The translations under genes and the position numbers were made by a program. A stretch of 64,000 nucleotides of DNA, from NCBI GenBank assembly GCA_964507445.1, contig CAZDQF010000001.1, forward strand, positions 124,001-188,000, in the 5' to 3' direction. The stretch is from GCA-2683135 sp964507445. Its GTDB lineage: Bacteria > Planctomycetota > GCA-002687715. The notes beneath the pieces were generated by a model. It had not been told where the DNA came from. It did not search any database and saw only the letters and a program-made list of their open reading frames with translations. The first letter of the stretch is position 1; each line of letters begins with the position of its first letter. Of the stretch, positions 34,251-42,518 are shown one piece after another.

Positions 34251-34637
34251 ATGGCACGCCCCGAAGGATACCGCTATCTCAAGACCCACGAATGGGCACG
34301 GATCGAAGGCGAGTTCACGTATATCGGCCTCAGCGATTACGCCATCAGCCACCTCTCGGATCTGGTGTTCCTGGATCTCCCTGATGTCGGCCACGACATC
34401 ATGCAGAACGAACCGTTCGGCGAGATCGAATCGGTGAAGGCCGTCTCCGATCTCTACGCGCCCATGACGGGCGAGGTGGTGGAGCGTAACGACCGGCTGA
34501 TCGACAACCTGGACACCTTGAAGAAGGACCCGTGGAAGGACGGCTGGATGCTGAAGGTTCGGATGGAGAAGCCGGTGGAGTTCGACAACCTCCTGGAAGC
34601 CGACGGGTACCAGAAGGTCGTGGACGCTGGCGAGTAA
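34251..34637 (+). CDS. gcvH: Glycine cleavage system H protein
   Basis: A 128-residue lipoyl carrier. The fold markers are YRYLKTHEWARIEG, YIGLSDYAISHLSDLVFLDLP and FGEIESVKAVSDLYAP, in which Lys63 is the lipoylation site. DPWKDGWMLKVRM is the usual C-terminal segment. It shuttles the aminomethyl group between the P, T and L proteins. It starts 7 nt after gcvT with GGA upstream. No L protein gene is in the window; the general dihydrolipoamide dehydrogenase would serve. Confidence 0.96.
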   Translation: MARPEGYRYLKTHEWARIEGEFTYIGLSDYAISHLSDLVFLDLPDVGHDIMQNEPFGEIESVKAVSDLYAPMTGEVVERNDRLIDNLDTLKKDPWKDGWMLKVRMEKPVEFDNLLEADGYQKVVDAGE

Positions 34638-34651
34638 TCGGGGAGCAGCCG

Positions 34652-35968
34652 ATGAGATACTCCGGGATCACGCAGAGGGACCGCGAACACATGTTGCAGG
34701 TCATGGGCCGCAGCAGCGTGGAGGAGTTGTTTGCGTCCGTGCCGCCGGACGTGCGGGTGGACGAGCCTCTGGATGTGGAGGGGCCGTTGCCGGAGGCGGC
34801 GTTGATGCGGCGGCTGGGAGATCTCAAGGGTCCCGAGCCTCGAGTCAGCCTCGTGGGCGGTGGCCTCTATGAGCACTTCATCCCGGCGACCGTTGATTCC
34901 CTGGCCAGCCGCAGCGAATGGGTCACGTCATACACCCCGTATCAGCCGGAGCTGGCTCAGGGGACCCTGGCGATGTACTACGAGTACCAGACCTACGTGT
35001 GCATGCTCACCGGCCAGGAGATCGCCAACGGGGGCATGTACGACGGCAGCACGGCCGTGGCCGAGGCGGTGATGATGGCGTCTCGCTTGCGTCCGAAGGC
35101 CAAGGACCTCTATGTCAGCGAGGCCGTTCACCCGGAGTACCGCCGCGTCCTGGAGACCTACCTCCAGTTCCAGGGTGACATCCGTCTCCACACGCTCCCG
35201 ATGGACCCGGAGACCGGCCGGACGGTCATCGAGACACCCGCGGACCGTCAGGCCAGCGCCCTCGCGTTCGTGGTTCAGTCGCCCAACTTCTTCGGCGTGA
35301 TCGAGGACAAGGCCGGGCTCTCTGACGACGCCTTCTTCATCTCCGTGTGCGCCGAGGCCCAGTCCCTGGGCCTGGTGGAGCCCCTCGCCGCGGACATCTC
35401 CGTCGGGGAGATGCAGAGCCTGGGCATCCCGCCACATCTGGGGGGCCCCACCGCTGGCTTCTTCGCGACCAGGCAGGAGCATGTACGCCGCCTCCCCGGT
35501 CGCCTGGTGGGGCGCACGAAGGACAGACGAGGCAAGGACGCGTTCTGCATCACCCTCGCGACCCGGGAGCAGTTCATCCGACGAGAGAAGGCCACCAGCA
35601 ACATCTGCACATCTTCCGGGCTCATGTGTCTGAGGAGCACCATCTACCTCTCGCTCCTCGGCAAGCAAGGGCTGCAGGAGGTCTCTCGGCAGAGCGCCCA
35701 GGCCGCTCACGCGTTCGCCGTGGCGCTCGAGGACATGGGCCTACGGCGGGTCCATTCGGGGCCCTACTTCAACGAGTTCGTCCTGGACACCTCCGCTCGG
35801 CCCGGTCTGTGGGACGCCCTGCGGGAGTCCGGGTTCATTCTGGGTATCCCTCTGTCCAGGTGGTGGCCGGAGCGGGCACATCAATACCTGGTGGCGCTCA
35901 CGGAGTGCCAGTTCTCCGAGGTGGCTGCGTTGGTAAAGGAGGTCAAGGACCGTGCGAGTCATACCTGA
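34652..35968 (+). CDS. gcvPA: Glycine dehydrogenase (decarboxylating) subunit 1
   Basis: A 438-residue alpha half of the split P protein. Motifs are FIPATVDSLASRSEWVTSYTPYQ, EISQG-type LAQGTLAMYYEYQT, NGGMYDGSTAVAEAVMMA and MQSLGIPPHLGGPTAGFFAT. It lacks the PLP lysine, which is in subunit 2. GGGAG lies 8 nt before ATG 34652. A large in-frame extension to 34532 is a shadow inside gcvH. It overlaps gcvPB by 17 nt. Confidence 0.95.
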   Translation: MRYSGITQRDREHMLQVMGRSSVEELFASVPPDVRVDEPLDVEGPLPEAALMRRLGDLKGPEPRVSLVGGGLYEHFIPATVDSLASRSEWVTSYTPYQPELAQGTLAMYYEYQTYVCMLTGQEIANGGMYDGSTAVAEAVMMASRLRPKAKDLYVSEAVHPEYRRVLETYLQFQGDIRLHTLPMDPETGRTVIETPADRQASALAFVVQSPNFFGVIEDKAGLSDDAFFISVCAEAQSLGLVEPLAADISVGEMQSLGIPPHLGGPTAGFFATRQEHVRRLPGRLVGRTKDRRGKDAFCITLATREQFIRREKATSNICTSSGLMCLRSTIYLSLLGKQGLQEVSRQSAQAAHAFAVALEDMGLRRVHSGPYFNEFVLDTSARPGLWDALRESGFILGIPLSRWWPERAHQYLVALTECQFSEVAALVKEVKDRASHT

Positions 35969-37367
35969 AGACCTGATCTTCGACCTTTGCCGCGACGACA
36001 AACCCGGCTTGGTCGTGAACGGCGCGGAGCATGCGCCGCCGCGGGTGGAGTTGGGCTTCCCGGTCCGAGAGGACATCGGGGGGATGTCCCAGGCGACGGA
36101 GATCGATGTGATCCGTCACTACACCCGCCTGAGCACGACGAACTTCGACATCGATCGGGGCCTGTATCCGCTGGGAAGCTGCACCATGAAGCACAACCCC
36201 AGGGTCAACGAGGCCATCGCCGCCGAGCCCCACTGGAAGAACGCCCACCCGTACTGGCCGGCGGAGTTCCTGCAGGGCCATGAGAAGATCATGGAGGAGC
36301 TCCGCGCCGACCTCGCGGAGATCAGCGGCTTCGATCAGGTCTCGTTGCTGCCCGCGGCGGGGGCCCACGGCGAGCTCACCGCCGTGTTCATGATCCGGGC
36401 CTTTCACCTGGCCAACGGGAACCCGGACAAGCGGACGTTCCTCATCCCGGACTCGGCTCATGGGACCAACCCCGCCTCTGCGGCCATGGCCGGCTTCCGG
36501 TGCCGGGAGGTCAAGAGCGGACCTGACGGGTACCTCCGCCTCGCCGACCTGGAGCCCTATCTGGACGACGACGTCGCGGCCATCATGATCACCAATCCGA
36601 ACACCCTCGGAATCTACGAGCAGGAGTTCGACCAGATCGCGGCCGCGGTTCACGATCACGGGGGCCTCGTCTACATGGACGGCGCCAATCTGAACGCCTT
36701 CATGGGTGTGTTCAAGCCGGGGCGGATCGGGGCGGATGTGATGCACTTCAACCTGCACAAGACCTTCACCACTCCGCACGGTGGCGGGGGGCCGGGCGCC
36801 GGTCCCATCGGGTTCAACGACATCCTCAGCCCGTTCGCCCCCGAGAGTCCGTCGGGTATCGGCCCGGTCAAGGCCTACATGGGGCAGTGGGGCATGTTCA
36901 TCCGCGCCTGGGCGTACATCCGTAGCCTGGGCGGGAGCGGCCTCAGGGAGGCCAGCGAGGAAGCCGTGCTGAACGCGAACTACCTCCGCAGCTCCCTGGA
37001 AGACGCCCTCGCCATGCCGTTCAAGACCAGCACCCTTCACGAGGTGGTGTTCTCGGACGCAGAGCTCCCGAACGAGGTGACCACCGGGGACGTGGCGAAG
37101 CGACTCATCGACTACGGTTTCCACCCTCCCACCGTGTACTTCCCCATCCACGTCGATGGGGCGCTGATGATCGAACCCACGGAGACGGAGTCCATCGAGG
37201 AGCTGAACCGCTTCATCGTCGCCCTGCGAGCGGTGGTGCGCGAGGCGGCGGAGAACCCCGATCGGCTCAAGACCGCGCCGCACACGACCCCCGTGTCCCG
37301 GGTGGACGAGGTCCGGGCAGCCCGCTCCCTGGATCTGCGGTGGCGTCCCGATCCGGAGGCCACCTGA
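35952..37367 (+). CDS. gcvPB: Glycine dehydrogenase (decarboxylating) subunit 2
   Basis: A 471-residue PLP-bearing half of the P protein. It has FDIDRGLYPLGSCTMKHNPR, LLPAAGAHGELTAVFMI, DSAHGTNPASAAMAGF and the cofactor site FNLHKTFTTPHGGGG with Lys at about residue 270. The start is GTG 35952, with GGAGG about 10 nt upstream, overlapping gcvPA. Together with gcvPA it decarboxylates glycine and loads GcvH. The stop overlaps the candidate start of the lipoate ligase gene. Confidence 0.96.
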   Translation: MRVIPEDLIFDLCRDDKPGLVVNGAEHAPPRVELGFPVREDIGGMSQATEIDVIRHYTRLSTTNFDIDRGLYPLGSCTMKHNPRVNEAIAAEPHWKNAHPYWPAEFLQGHEKIMEELRADLAEISGFDQVSLLPAAGAHGELTAVFMIRAFHLANGNPDKRTFLIPDSAHGTNPASAAMAGFRCREVKSGPDGYLRLADLEPYLDDDVAAIMITNPNTLGIYEQEFDQIAAAVHDHGGLVYMDGANLNAFMGVFKPGRIGADVMHFNLHKTFTTPHGGGGPGAGPIGFNDILSPFAPESPSGIGPVKAYMGQWGMFIRAWAYIRSLGGSGLREASEEAVLNANYLRSSLEDALAMPFKTSTLHEVVFSDAELPNEVTTGDVAKRLIDYGFHPPTVYFPIHVDGALMIEPTETESIEELNRFIVALRAVVREAAENPDRLKTAPHTTPVSRVDEVRAARSLDLRWRPDPEAT

Positions 37368-38068
37368 CGACGACTCGTCTGCTCCGTTACGAGGCGGCGT
37401 CACCAGCCTGGAACATGGCCGTGGACGCCGCCCTCATCCGCTGCGCCGCCGTTCCCACGGTGCGCTTCTACGGATGGGACCCGCCGGCGATTTCCGTGGG
37501 GCGGTTTCAACCCGGACGCGTCGACCTGGAGCCTCTCAGGACGTCCGGTCTGCCCCTGGTGAGCCGGATGACCGGTGGCGGCGCCATCGTGCACTGGCAC
37601 GAGTTGACCTACTCCGTGACCGTGCCTGATGACCACCACCTGGTACGAGGGACCACGGCTGAGAGTTACGCCGCGATCCACGGCCCCATACGCTGCGCCC
37701 TCGCGGAGTTGGGTGTCTCCGCCGTCGCGCGGGGTGAGGACAGCGAGGGGCCCGACCCGGTGCTGTGTTTTCACCGGGTCACCTCCCTGGATCTTGTCGC
37801 CGAGGGGCGGAAGCTGGTGGGCTCGGCGCAGCGCCGGGCTCACGGGCGGGTCCTCCAGCACGGCTCCATCATCCTGCGCGGGAATGAACTGCAACCCGAC
37901 ACCGCGGACGTGGAGTCCCTGCTGGGGCGGCCCGTGGGCGCGACGGAGCTGGCGGATCGCCTGGCCCCGGCGTTCGGGGCCGTCATGGGGCCCATGGAGG
38001 TGTCCGCGCTGACGGAAGCGGAGTCCTCCTGGGCCGAGAAAGCCACGGATACCTACGTGTTTCCCTGA
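37340..38068 (+). CDS. Lipoate-protein ligase-like protein
   Basis: A protein of up to 242 residues in the LplA/LipB/BirA-like fold. RLLRYEAASPAWNMAVDAAL is the usual N-terminal strand-helix, SRMTGGGAIVHWHELTYSV corresponds to the RRxTGGGAV lipoyl-AMP loop, and GRKLVGSAQRRAHGRVLQHG has the conserved Lys and the HG turn. It presumably attaches lipoate or octanoate to GcvH, encoded four genes earlier. GTG 37340 has no good ribosome site. A CTG at 37364, overlapping the gcvPB stop (CTGA) and preceded by GGAGG at 5-nt spacing, gives a better family N-terminus and may be the true start. Confidence 0.85.
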   Translation: MASRSGGHLTTTRLLRYEAASPAWNMAVDAALIRCAAVPTVRFYGWDPPAISVGRFQPGRVDLEPLRTSGLPLVSRMTGGGAIVHWHELTYSVTVPDDHHLVRGTTAESYAAIHGPIRCALAELGVSAVARGEDSEGPDPVLCFHRVTSLDLVAEGRKLVGSAQRRAHGRVLQHGSIILRGNELQPDTADVESLLGRPVGATELADRLAPAFGAVMGPMEVSALTEAESSWAEKATDTYVFP

Positions 38069-38101
38069 AGCCGTCGTGCCGCGGAGGTCGATAACGCGAG
38101 C

Positions 38102-38776
38102 ATGAGCTGCGACCGGAGGTCCGAGATCCAGAGCCTGCTGGACGGTCGGCTGGGGTCACAGGACACCCTGGCGGCCCTGGACCACGCCCGTCGCTGCGAG
38201 GCGTGCCGGGGGCTGCTCCAGGCGGCGGTGAAGACCGCGCCGACCGCAGCCCGGGAACCGGGGACACCCCCTTACGCGCGTTACACCCCTGAGGAGGTGG
38301 AGGCCGCGAGCAGGAAGGGCAACCCGGGGCTCAAGCGCGGGTACATGGCGCTCCTCATGGTCGTGCTCCTGACCATGGTGCCCGCGATCGCCATGCGACG
38401 TGAGGCGCCGACCGGGCCGTCGGACCCCGACGTTCAGGCTTCGGTCCAGTCGGGAGTGCCCGTGGGACTTCGTCCTGAGGGCGAGGGGCCTCGACCCAGA
38501 CAACTGCGATGTGCGCTCCCGTCCGGTGCGGGTGGATTCACGGTTCGCATCAGCGCCGCCGGGGCAGTGGTCTGGGAGCATCGTTTCAAGGCGGCAGACC
38601 CGGGGGTGGATATCTACCCGTCCTCGGAAGCGGCCGGCGGCGTCATGGCCGTGGCTCCGTTTCCGGGAAGAGACACCCTGACGCTCGAGGCGGGGGCGCC
38701 TTACGAGTACAGGGTCCTGGTGCAATCAGGGGCTGTGGGGGCCCCTGTCGAGTTCTCGATCCAGGAGCCCCAGTAG
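38102..38776 (+). CDS. Zinc-finger (anti-sigma-like) single-pass membrane protein
   Basis: A 224-residue protein. The N-terminus has MSCDRRSEIQSLLDG and ALDHARRCEACRG, the H-x3-C-x2-C pattern of zf-HC2/ZAS anti-sigma domains. One membrane helix follows (YMALLMVVLLTMVPAIAM, about 80-97), then an extracytoplasmic beta-rich domain of about 120 residues. Anti-sigma factors normally sit beside an ECF sigma gene, but none is adjacent. A GATAAC box ends 6 nt before the ATG, so it may be leaderless. Its 3' end overlaps the convergent GT4 gene by 51 nt. Confidence 0.7.
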   Translation: MSCDRRSEIQSLLDGRLGSQDTLAALDHARRCEACRGLLQAAVKTAPTAAREPGTPPYARYTPEEVEAASRKGNPGLKRGYMALLMVVLLTMVPAIAMRREAPTGPSDPDVQASVQSGVPVGLRPEGEGPRPRQLRCALPSGAGGFTVRISAAGAVVWEHRFKAADPGVDIYPSSEAAGGVMAVAPFPGRDTLTLEAGAPYEYRVLVQSGAVGAPVEFSIQEPQ

Positions 38777-39859
38777 CGCCTCCGCGGTCCCCCGTCGGCT
38801 GACCGGAAACGGGACCGGTGTGGGATCAGGAGGGTCCTCCAGTTGCCGCGATAGAGCGTCAACGTCCTCCGGAGGCACCAGTGTGTTCTTCGGGAGCAGG
38901 TCGCCGAGACCACCCGTGCGCGTGGCGACCAGCGGTGCGTCGGAGGCCAAGGCCTCCACAGCAACGACGGGGAATCCCTCCTCCCTGCCGCCCGCCATGG
39001 GGCGACTGCTGATCGCGACCACGCGACATCGGGCCATGAGGTCGGCGACGCGTTCCGGTGGCGATTGGCCGAGCAGGGTCAGGTCGCAACCGACCGCCTG
39101 AGCCAGGTCCTGGAGGTCCCCTCGGAGGGGGCCGTCACCCGCCAGGGTCAAGGGCAGGTCGACGGCGGCGGCGGCCCGTATCAGGAGGTCGAACCCCTTG
39201 ATGGGCACGAGTCGGCCGACGCCGAGGACGAAGCCCTCTCGCTCCGTTGACGTGCCCCTCCCTGATCCGAATAGAGCGGGATCGACACCCATGGGAGCGA
39301 TCAGGATACGATCGAGGCCGAGGCGCCTCCGGAGGAGCGCAGCCCCGTCTGCCTTGGTGACCAGAGCGCCGGTGAGCCTGCCGCGGAGGCGGGCGCAGAG
39401 AGCGCGGCCGATGAGAGGGCGGCGGAGGACGTGGAGGTCCGCTCCATGGCCCACCCCGACCAACGGTACGGTGGGCTTCAACGCCCGTGCGGCGACGTGG
39501 CCGCACGGGTAGATCCAGTGGGCGACCACCAGGTCGGCCGACGCGGCGCGTTCCTCGAGCGCGCGGCCGAGCGCCCGACGGAAGCGACGCAGCTTGGACC
39601 AGGGGCGCCTCACCCGATCCCAGTTGTCCTCCACGCCGTCGCCGTAGAACAGGTCCATCTGGCTCTCGGGACCGTAGGGGACCCTGATGACCTCCCCCGC
39701 CTCCGTGCGTTCGCTGGGCGGTGCGTCGGGGGTCGCCGGGCACAGGGTGGTGACGTCGCAGCCGGATTCCGCGAGGCCCGCGTGAAGATCGTGGACGAAC
39801 CGCCCCGCGTGATCCGCGGCGTGACGGGGGAACGACGTCGCGAGGGCGATCACCCGCAC
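38726..39859 (-). CDS. Family 4 glycosyltransferase
   Basis: A 377-residue GT-B enzyme. The N-terminal domain has VIALATSFPRHAADHAGRFV and VGVGHGADLHVLRRP, and the C-terminal donor-binding domain has GFVLGVGRLVPIKGFDLLI, LTLAGDGPLRGDL and the E-x7-E motif in EGFPVVAVEALASDAPLVA. It starts at GTG 39859, 4 nt after the GT2 gene, and is the last of a three-gene minus-strand cluster with a flippase. It likely adds a sugar to the same glycan or lipid intermediate. Donor and acceptor are unknown. It overlaps the convergent zinc-finger gene by 51 nt. Confidence 0.88.
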   Translation of the reverse strand: MRVIALATSFPRHAADHAGRFVHDLHAGLAESGCDVTTLCPATPDAPPSERTEAGEVIRVPYGPESQMDLFYGDGVEDNWDRVRRPWSKLRRFRRALGRALEERAASADLVVAHWIYPCGHVAARALKPTVPLVGVGHGADLHVLRRPLIGRALCARLRGRLTGALVTKADGAALLRRRLGLDRILIAPMGVDPALFGSGRGTSTEREGFVLGVGRLVPIKGFDLLIRAAAAVDLPLTLAGDGPLRGDLQDLAQAVGCDLTLLGQSPPERVADLMARCRVVAISSRPMAGGREEGFPVVAVEALASDAPLVATRTGGLGDLLPKNTLVPPEDVDALSRQLEDPPDPTPVPFPVSRRGTAEALLGLLDRELDRGPHSP

Positions 39860-39863
39860 GGGT

Positions 39864-40829
39864 TCAGGGGACCACCTTCAGGTCGTTGTTGTGCAGCATG
39901 TCGAACATCATGGCGAACAGGATTGACTGGAACCCCGTGAGGATGAAGAGGGCGGTGAGGACCGAGGTGGCGGAGGTGGGGGGCAGCCCGGTGCCGATCC
40001 TGAGCGCGGAGATCCAGATGGCCATGCCGATCCCCAGCATGCTGAGCAGGAACCCGAACAGGTACAGCAAGACGAAGGGGTGGAAGTCGTTGACCACGTG
40101 ACGCCGCCACAGGCGCCACCAGAAGCCTCGGCAGAGGAGCCACACGATACGTGGGAGCACGCGCCCGGGACGAATGCCGGACCTCTCCTCTCCGTAGATC
40201 GCGCGGACGGGTACGTCTGCCACCTTGACCCCGGCCACGTTGAGCTTGACCAGGAGGTCGTTGGGGAACCCGTAGCGCGGGTAGACGCTGCCGAGATCGA
40301 GGCGAGCGAGGGCCTCCCGGGTGATGGCCGTGTACCCGCATTGACTGTCGACGACATGCCAGTATCCGCTGGCCATCTTGGTGAACATGGAGAACACCAC
40401 ATTGCCGAGGAACCGAGTCCGCGGCATCACGTCGCGGACGTCATGGGTCGCCAGTCGGTTCCCCTTCGCGTAGCCGGCGCCCAGGTGGAGGATCGGATGG
40501 AGAAGGGCCGGGAGGTCCTTGGGGTCCATCTGGGCGTCCCCCGCCATGACCACGCAGATGGACCTGTCGTCGTCCGTTGCGCGGCCATCCAGGAACGCTC
40601 TGTAGCCGGTGGCGATGGCCGCACCGACGCCGCCGTTGGCTTGGTGGCGGATCAGCTCGATCCTCGGGTCGTCGACTTCGGCGACCGTATCGGCGGTCCT
40701 GTCCGGGGAGGCGTCGTCGACCACGATGATGTGGTCCACCTCCTCGGGGATGCTCTCCAGGGTCGAGCCGATGAGCGCTTCCTCTTCGTAGGCGGGCACG
40801 ACCACGATGACGCGGCGGCCCTCGATCAC
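39864..40829 (-). CDS. Family 2 glycosyltransferase with two C-terminal membrane helices
   Basis: A 321-residue enzyme. The catalytic half has RVIVVVPAYEEEALIGSTLE, HIIVVDDASPDRTADTV, GYRAFLDGRATDDDRSICVV and AGDAQMDPKDLPAL, with the DxQ/DxD-like metal site, and CGYTAITREAL. Two hydrophobic segments close the protein (VLLYLFGFLLSMLGIGMAIWI and LTALFILTGFQSILFAMMF), as in the DPM1/GtrB group with membrane helices. It starts at GTG 40829, overlapping the flippase stop by 4 nt. It probably makes a polyprenyl-phosphate sugar or primes the glycan that the flippase exports. Confidence 0.88.
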   Translation of the reverse strand: MIEGRRVIVVVPAYEEEALIGSTLESIPEEVDHIIVVDDASPDRTADTVAEVDDPRIELIRHQANGGVGAAIATGYRAFLDGRATDDDRSICVVMAGDAQMDPKDLPALLHPILHLGAGYAKGNRLATHDVRDVMPRTRFLGNVVFSMFTKMASGYWHVVDSQCGYTAITREALARLDLGSVYPRYGFPNDLLVKLNVAGVKVADVPVRAIYGEERSGIRPGRVLPRIVWLLCRGFWWRLWRRHVVNDFHPFVLLYLFGFLLSMLGIGMAIWISALRIGTGLPPTSATSVLTALFILTGFQSILFAMMFDMLHNNDLKVVP

Positions 40830-42385
40830 CGGCCGCGCCCCCCGGTGAGGACCTTGCGGAACTTCGCCAGGTCCGCCGCGCCGAACTCCTTGAGGATGAT
40901 GATGACGACCAGGTAAAGCACCCCGCAACCGACGCTCCGGACCAGGGTGAGGAGCTTGCCGTCAGGATGCCAGGCGAGGCTCAGACAGTAGATGGCGCCC
41001 CCGGCGACCAGGACCCTGGCCGCCGTGGCGAAGGGGAAGACGTTTCCGATCCAGCGCTTCATGAGGAGGAAGCCCGCTGCGGCGCCGAGGGTCATGGCGA
41101 TCAGGCCGGCGACGGCTTGCCCGACCACTCCGTGGGTGGGTACGACAAAGAAACCGACGCCGGCCTGGGTCGCGAGCACCAGCGCCATGAGCCCGATGCT
41201 GTGACGGGGACGGCCCGCGGCGTTGAGCACCGAGCAGAGGACGAACAACAAGGCGAAGCCCACGTAACCCAGGCCGAGCCATCGCAGCGCCTCCTCTCCT
41301 CCGGGCACCAGCGCCTGGGCCTGAGAGAAAGACCGGAGCAGGAGGTCCATGGTGTTCCCCGGCGCCGCGGTCAACACCGCAGCGACCCCCACCACCATGA
41401 TGAGGGCGTAGCGGACCGCTTCGTGGACGTAGCGCCTGGCCGCTTCACGGTCCTGTCCGATGCCGGAGATGAGCGGAAACAGGACGAACGTGACGGAGAT
41501 CACCACCGAATAGGAGATCTGGGAGAACAACTGCGCGCTCCCGTACAGCGCCGCCGCCGCCTTGTCCTCGGTCAGCAGCTCACCCTTCTCGAGGGAGAGG
41601 GAGTTGGATGGGTCCCAGCTGCCCCACCAATCCACGTACCAGATGTCCATCTGCACGATGGACTGGACCACCAGCATGAAGCCCACGGTCTGGAGCTGAA
41701 ACAGCAGGAGGTTCCGCGGTGACGGCTCCGCCCCGATGTCCTGAGAGAGGTGCCCGTGTCCGCGTCGGACGGTGAACCCGGACGCCAGGAACACCACCAT
41801 GGCCGCCGCGGCGAAGCCCACATAGCCCCCTGCGGCGGTCTGGAACACCGCGACGCCTGCGAGCACCAGGAGGATCTTGAGGGTCGTGAAGCCGCCGTCC
41901 ATGAGCGCCTGTTCGAAGAAGCGGCGCTCTCCGTTGAGGGACCCCATGAACACCGAGTAGAGGGCGTACACCAGGGGGATGACGGCGGAGATGCGGATGG
42001 CGTCAACGAGGGTCGGGTCATCCGCGATCAGGGGGGCGCCGAGGAAATAGGCGCTGGCGATGAGCAGCCCGAGGCCAAGCTGAAGCCGGAGCCCGCGCCC
42101 CACGATGCCCCTGGCCTTCTCGGGGCCCTGGCCGACGAACCGGGAGACGGCCTGGGTGGTGCCCATGACCAGCACTGTGCCGATGACCGAGAGCAGCGCC
42201 CCTACCTTCTTGTAGTCCGCGAAGAGGGCGTCGCCGCCCGCGCCCCCGAGCCGCGGCAGCCCGAAGTAGATGGCGTAGCTGCCAACGATGAAGTAGAGCT
42301 TGGTGATCGTCAGGTAGAGCGCGCCACGGCCGATCCTGCGGGTCTCGTCCGTAGCCTTGCTGGTGTCCCGATGGTCGCCGGTCAT
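40826..42385 (-). CDS. MOP-superfamily polysaccharide flippase (Wzx-like)
   Basis: A 519-residue membrane protein with about 13-14 predicted helices. The N-terminus RIGRGALYLTITKLYFIVGSYAIYF, the first-repeat loop TTQAVSRFVGQGPEKARGI and the second-repeat SVVISVTFVLFPLISGIGQD are typical of O-antigen or exopolysaccharide flippases. GGGGAGG precedes the ATG. It heads the minus-strand cluster flippase-GT2-GT4 and should translocate a lipid-linked saccharide. It has a periplasmic-size loop (YVDWWGSWDPSNSLSLEKGE) between helices 7 and 8 that is longer than usual. Confidence 0.85.
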   Translation of the reverse strand: MTGDHRDTSKATDETRRIGRGALYLTITKLYFIVGSYAIYFGLPRLGGAGGDALFADYKKVGALLSVIGTVLVMGTTQAVSRFVGQGPEKARGIVGRGLRLQLGLGLLIASAYFLGAPLIADDPTLVDAIRISAVIPLVYALYSVFMGSLNGERRFFEQALMDGGFTTLKILLVLAGVAVFQTAAGGYVGFAAAAMVVFLASGFTVRRGHGHLSQDIGAEPSPRNLLLFQLQTVGFMLVVQSIVQMDIWYVDWWGSWDPSNSLSLEKGELLTEDKAAAALYGSAQLFSQISYSVVISVTFVLFPLISGIGQDREAARRYVHEAVRYALIMVVGVAAVLTAAPGNTMDLLLRSFSQAQALVPGGEEALRWLGLGYVGFALLFVLCSVLNAAGRPRHSIGLMALVLATQAGVGFFVVPTHGVVGQAVAGLIAMTLGAAAGFLLMKRWIGNVFPFATAARVLVAGGAIYCLSLAWHPDGKLLTLVRSVGCGVLYLVVIIILKEFGAADLAKFRKVLTGGRGR

Positions 42386-42518
42386 GGATATGCCTCCCCT
42401 GGCCCCCGGCCTGGACGTCGGGCGCGCCGAACGTCACTCGTGCCGCAGAATATCAGGGGTTGAGGCGGGCTCCCACCCCGGTCCTCAGGAGGGAGCGCCT
42501 CCGTGGACGAAGAAAGGG

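Noticed and set aside
38102..38776. Calling the zinc-finger membrane protein an anti-sigma factor outright
   Set aside because: The zinc motif fits, but no sigma factor gene is adjacent and the outer domain is unknown.
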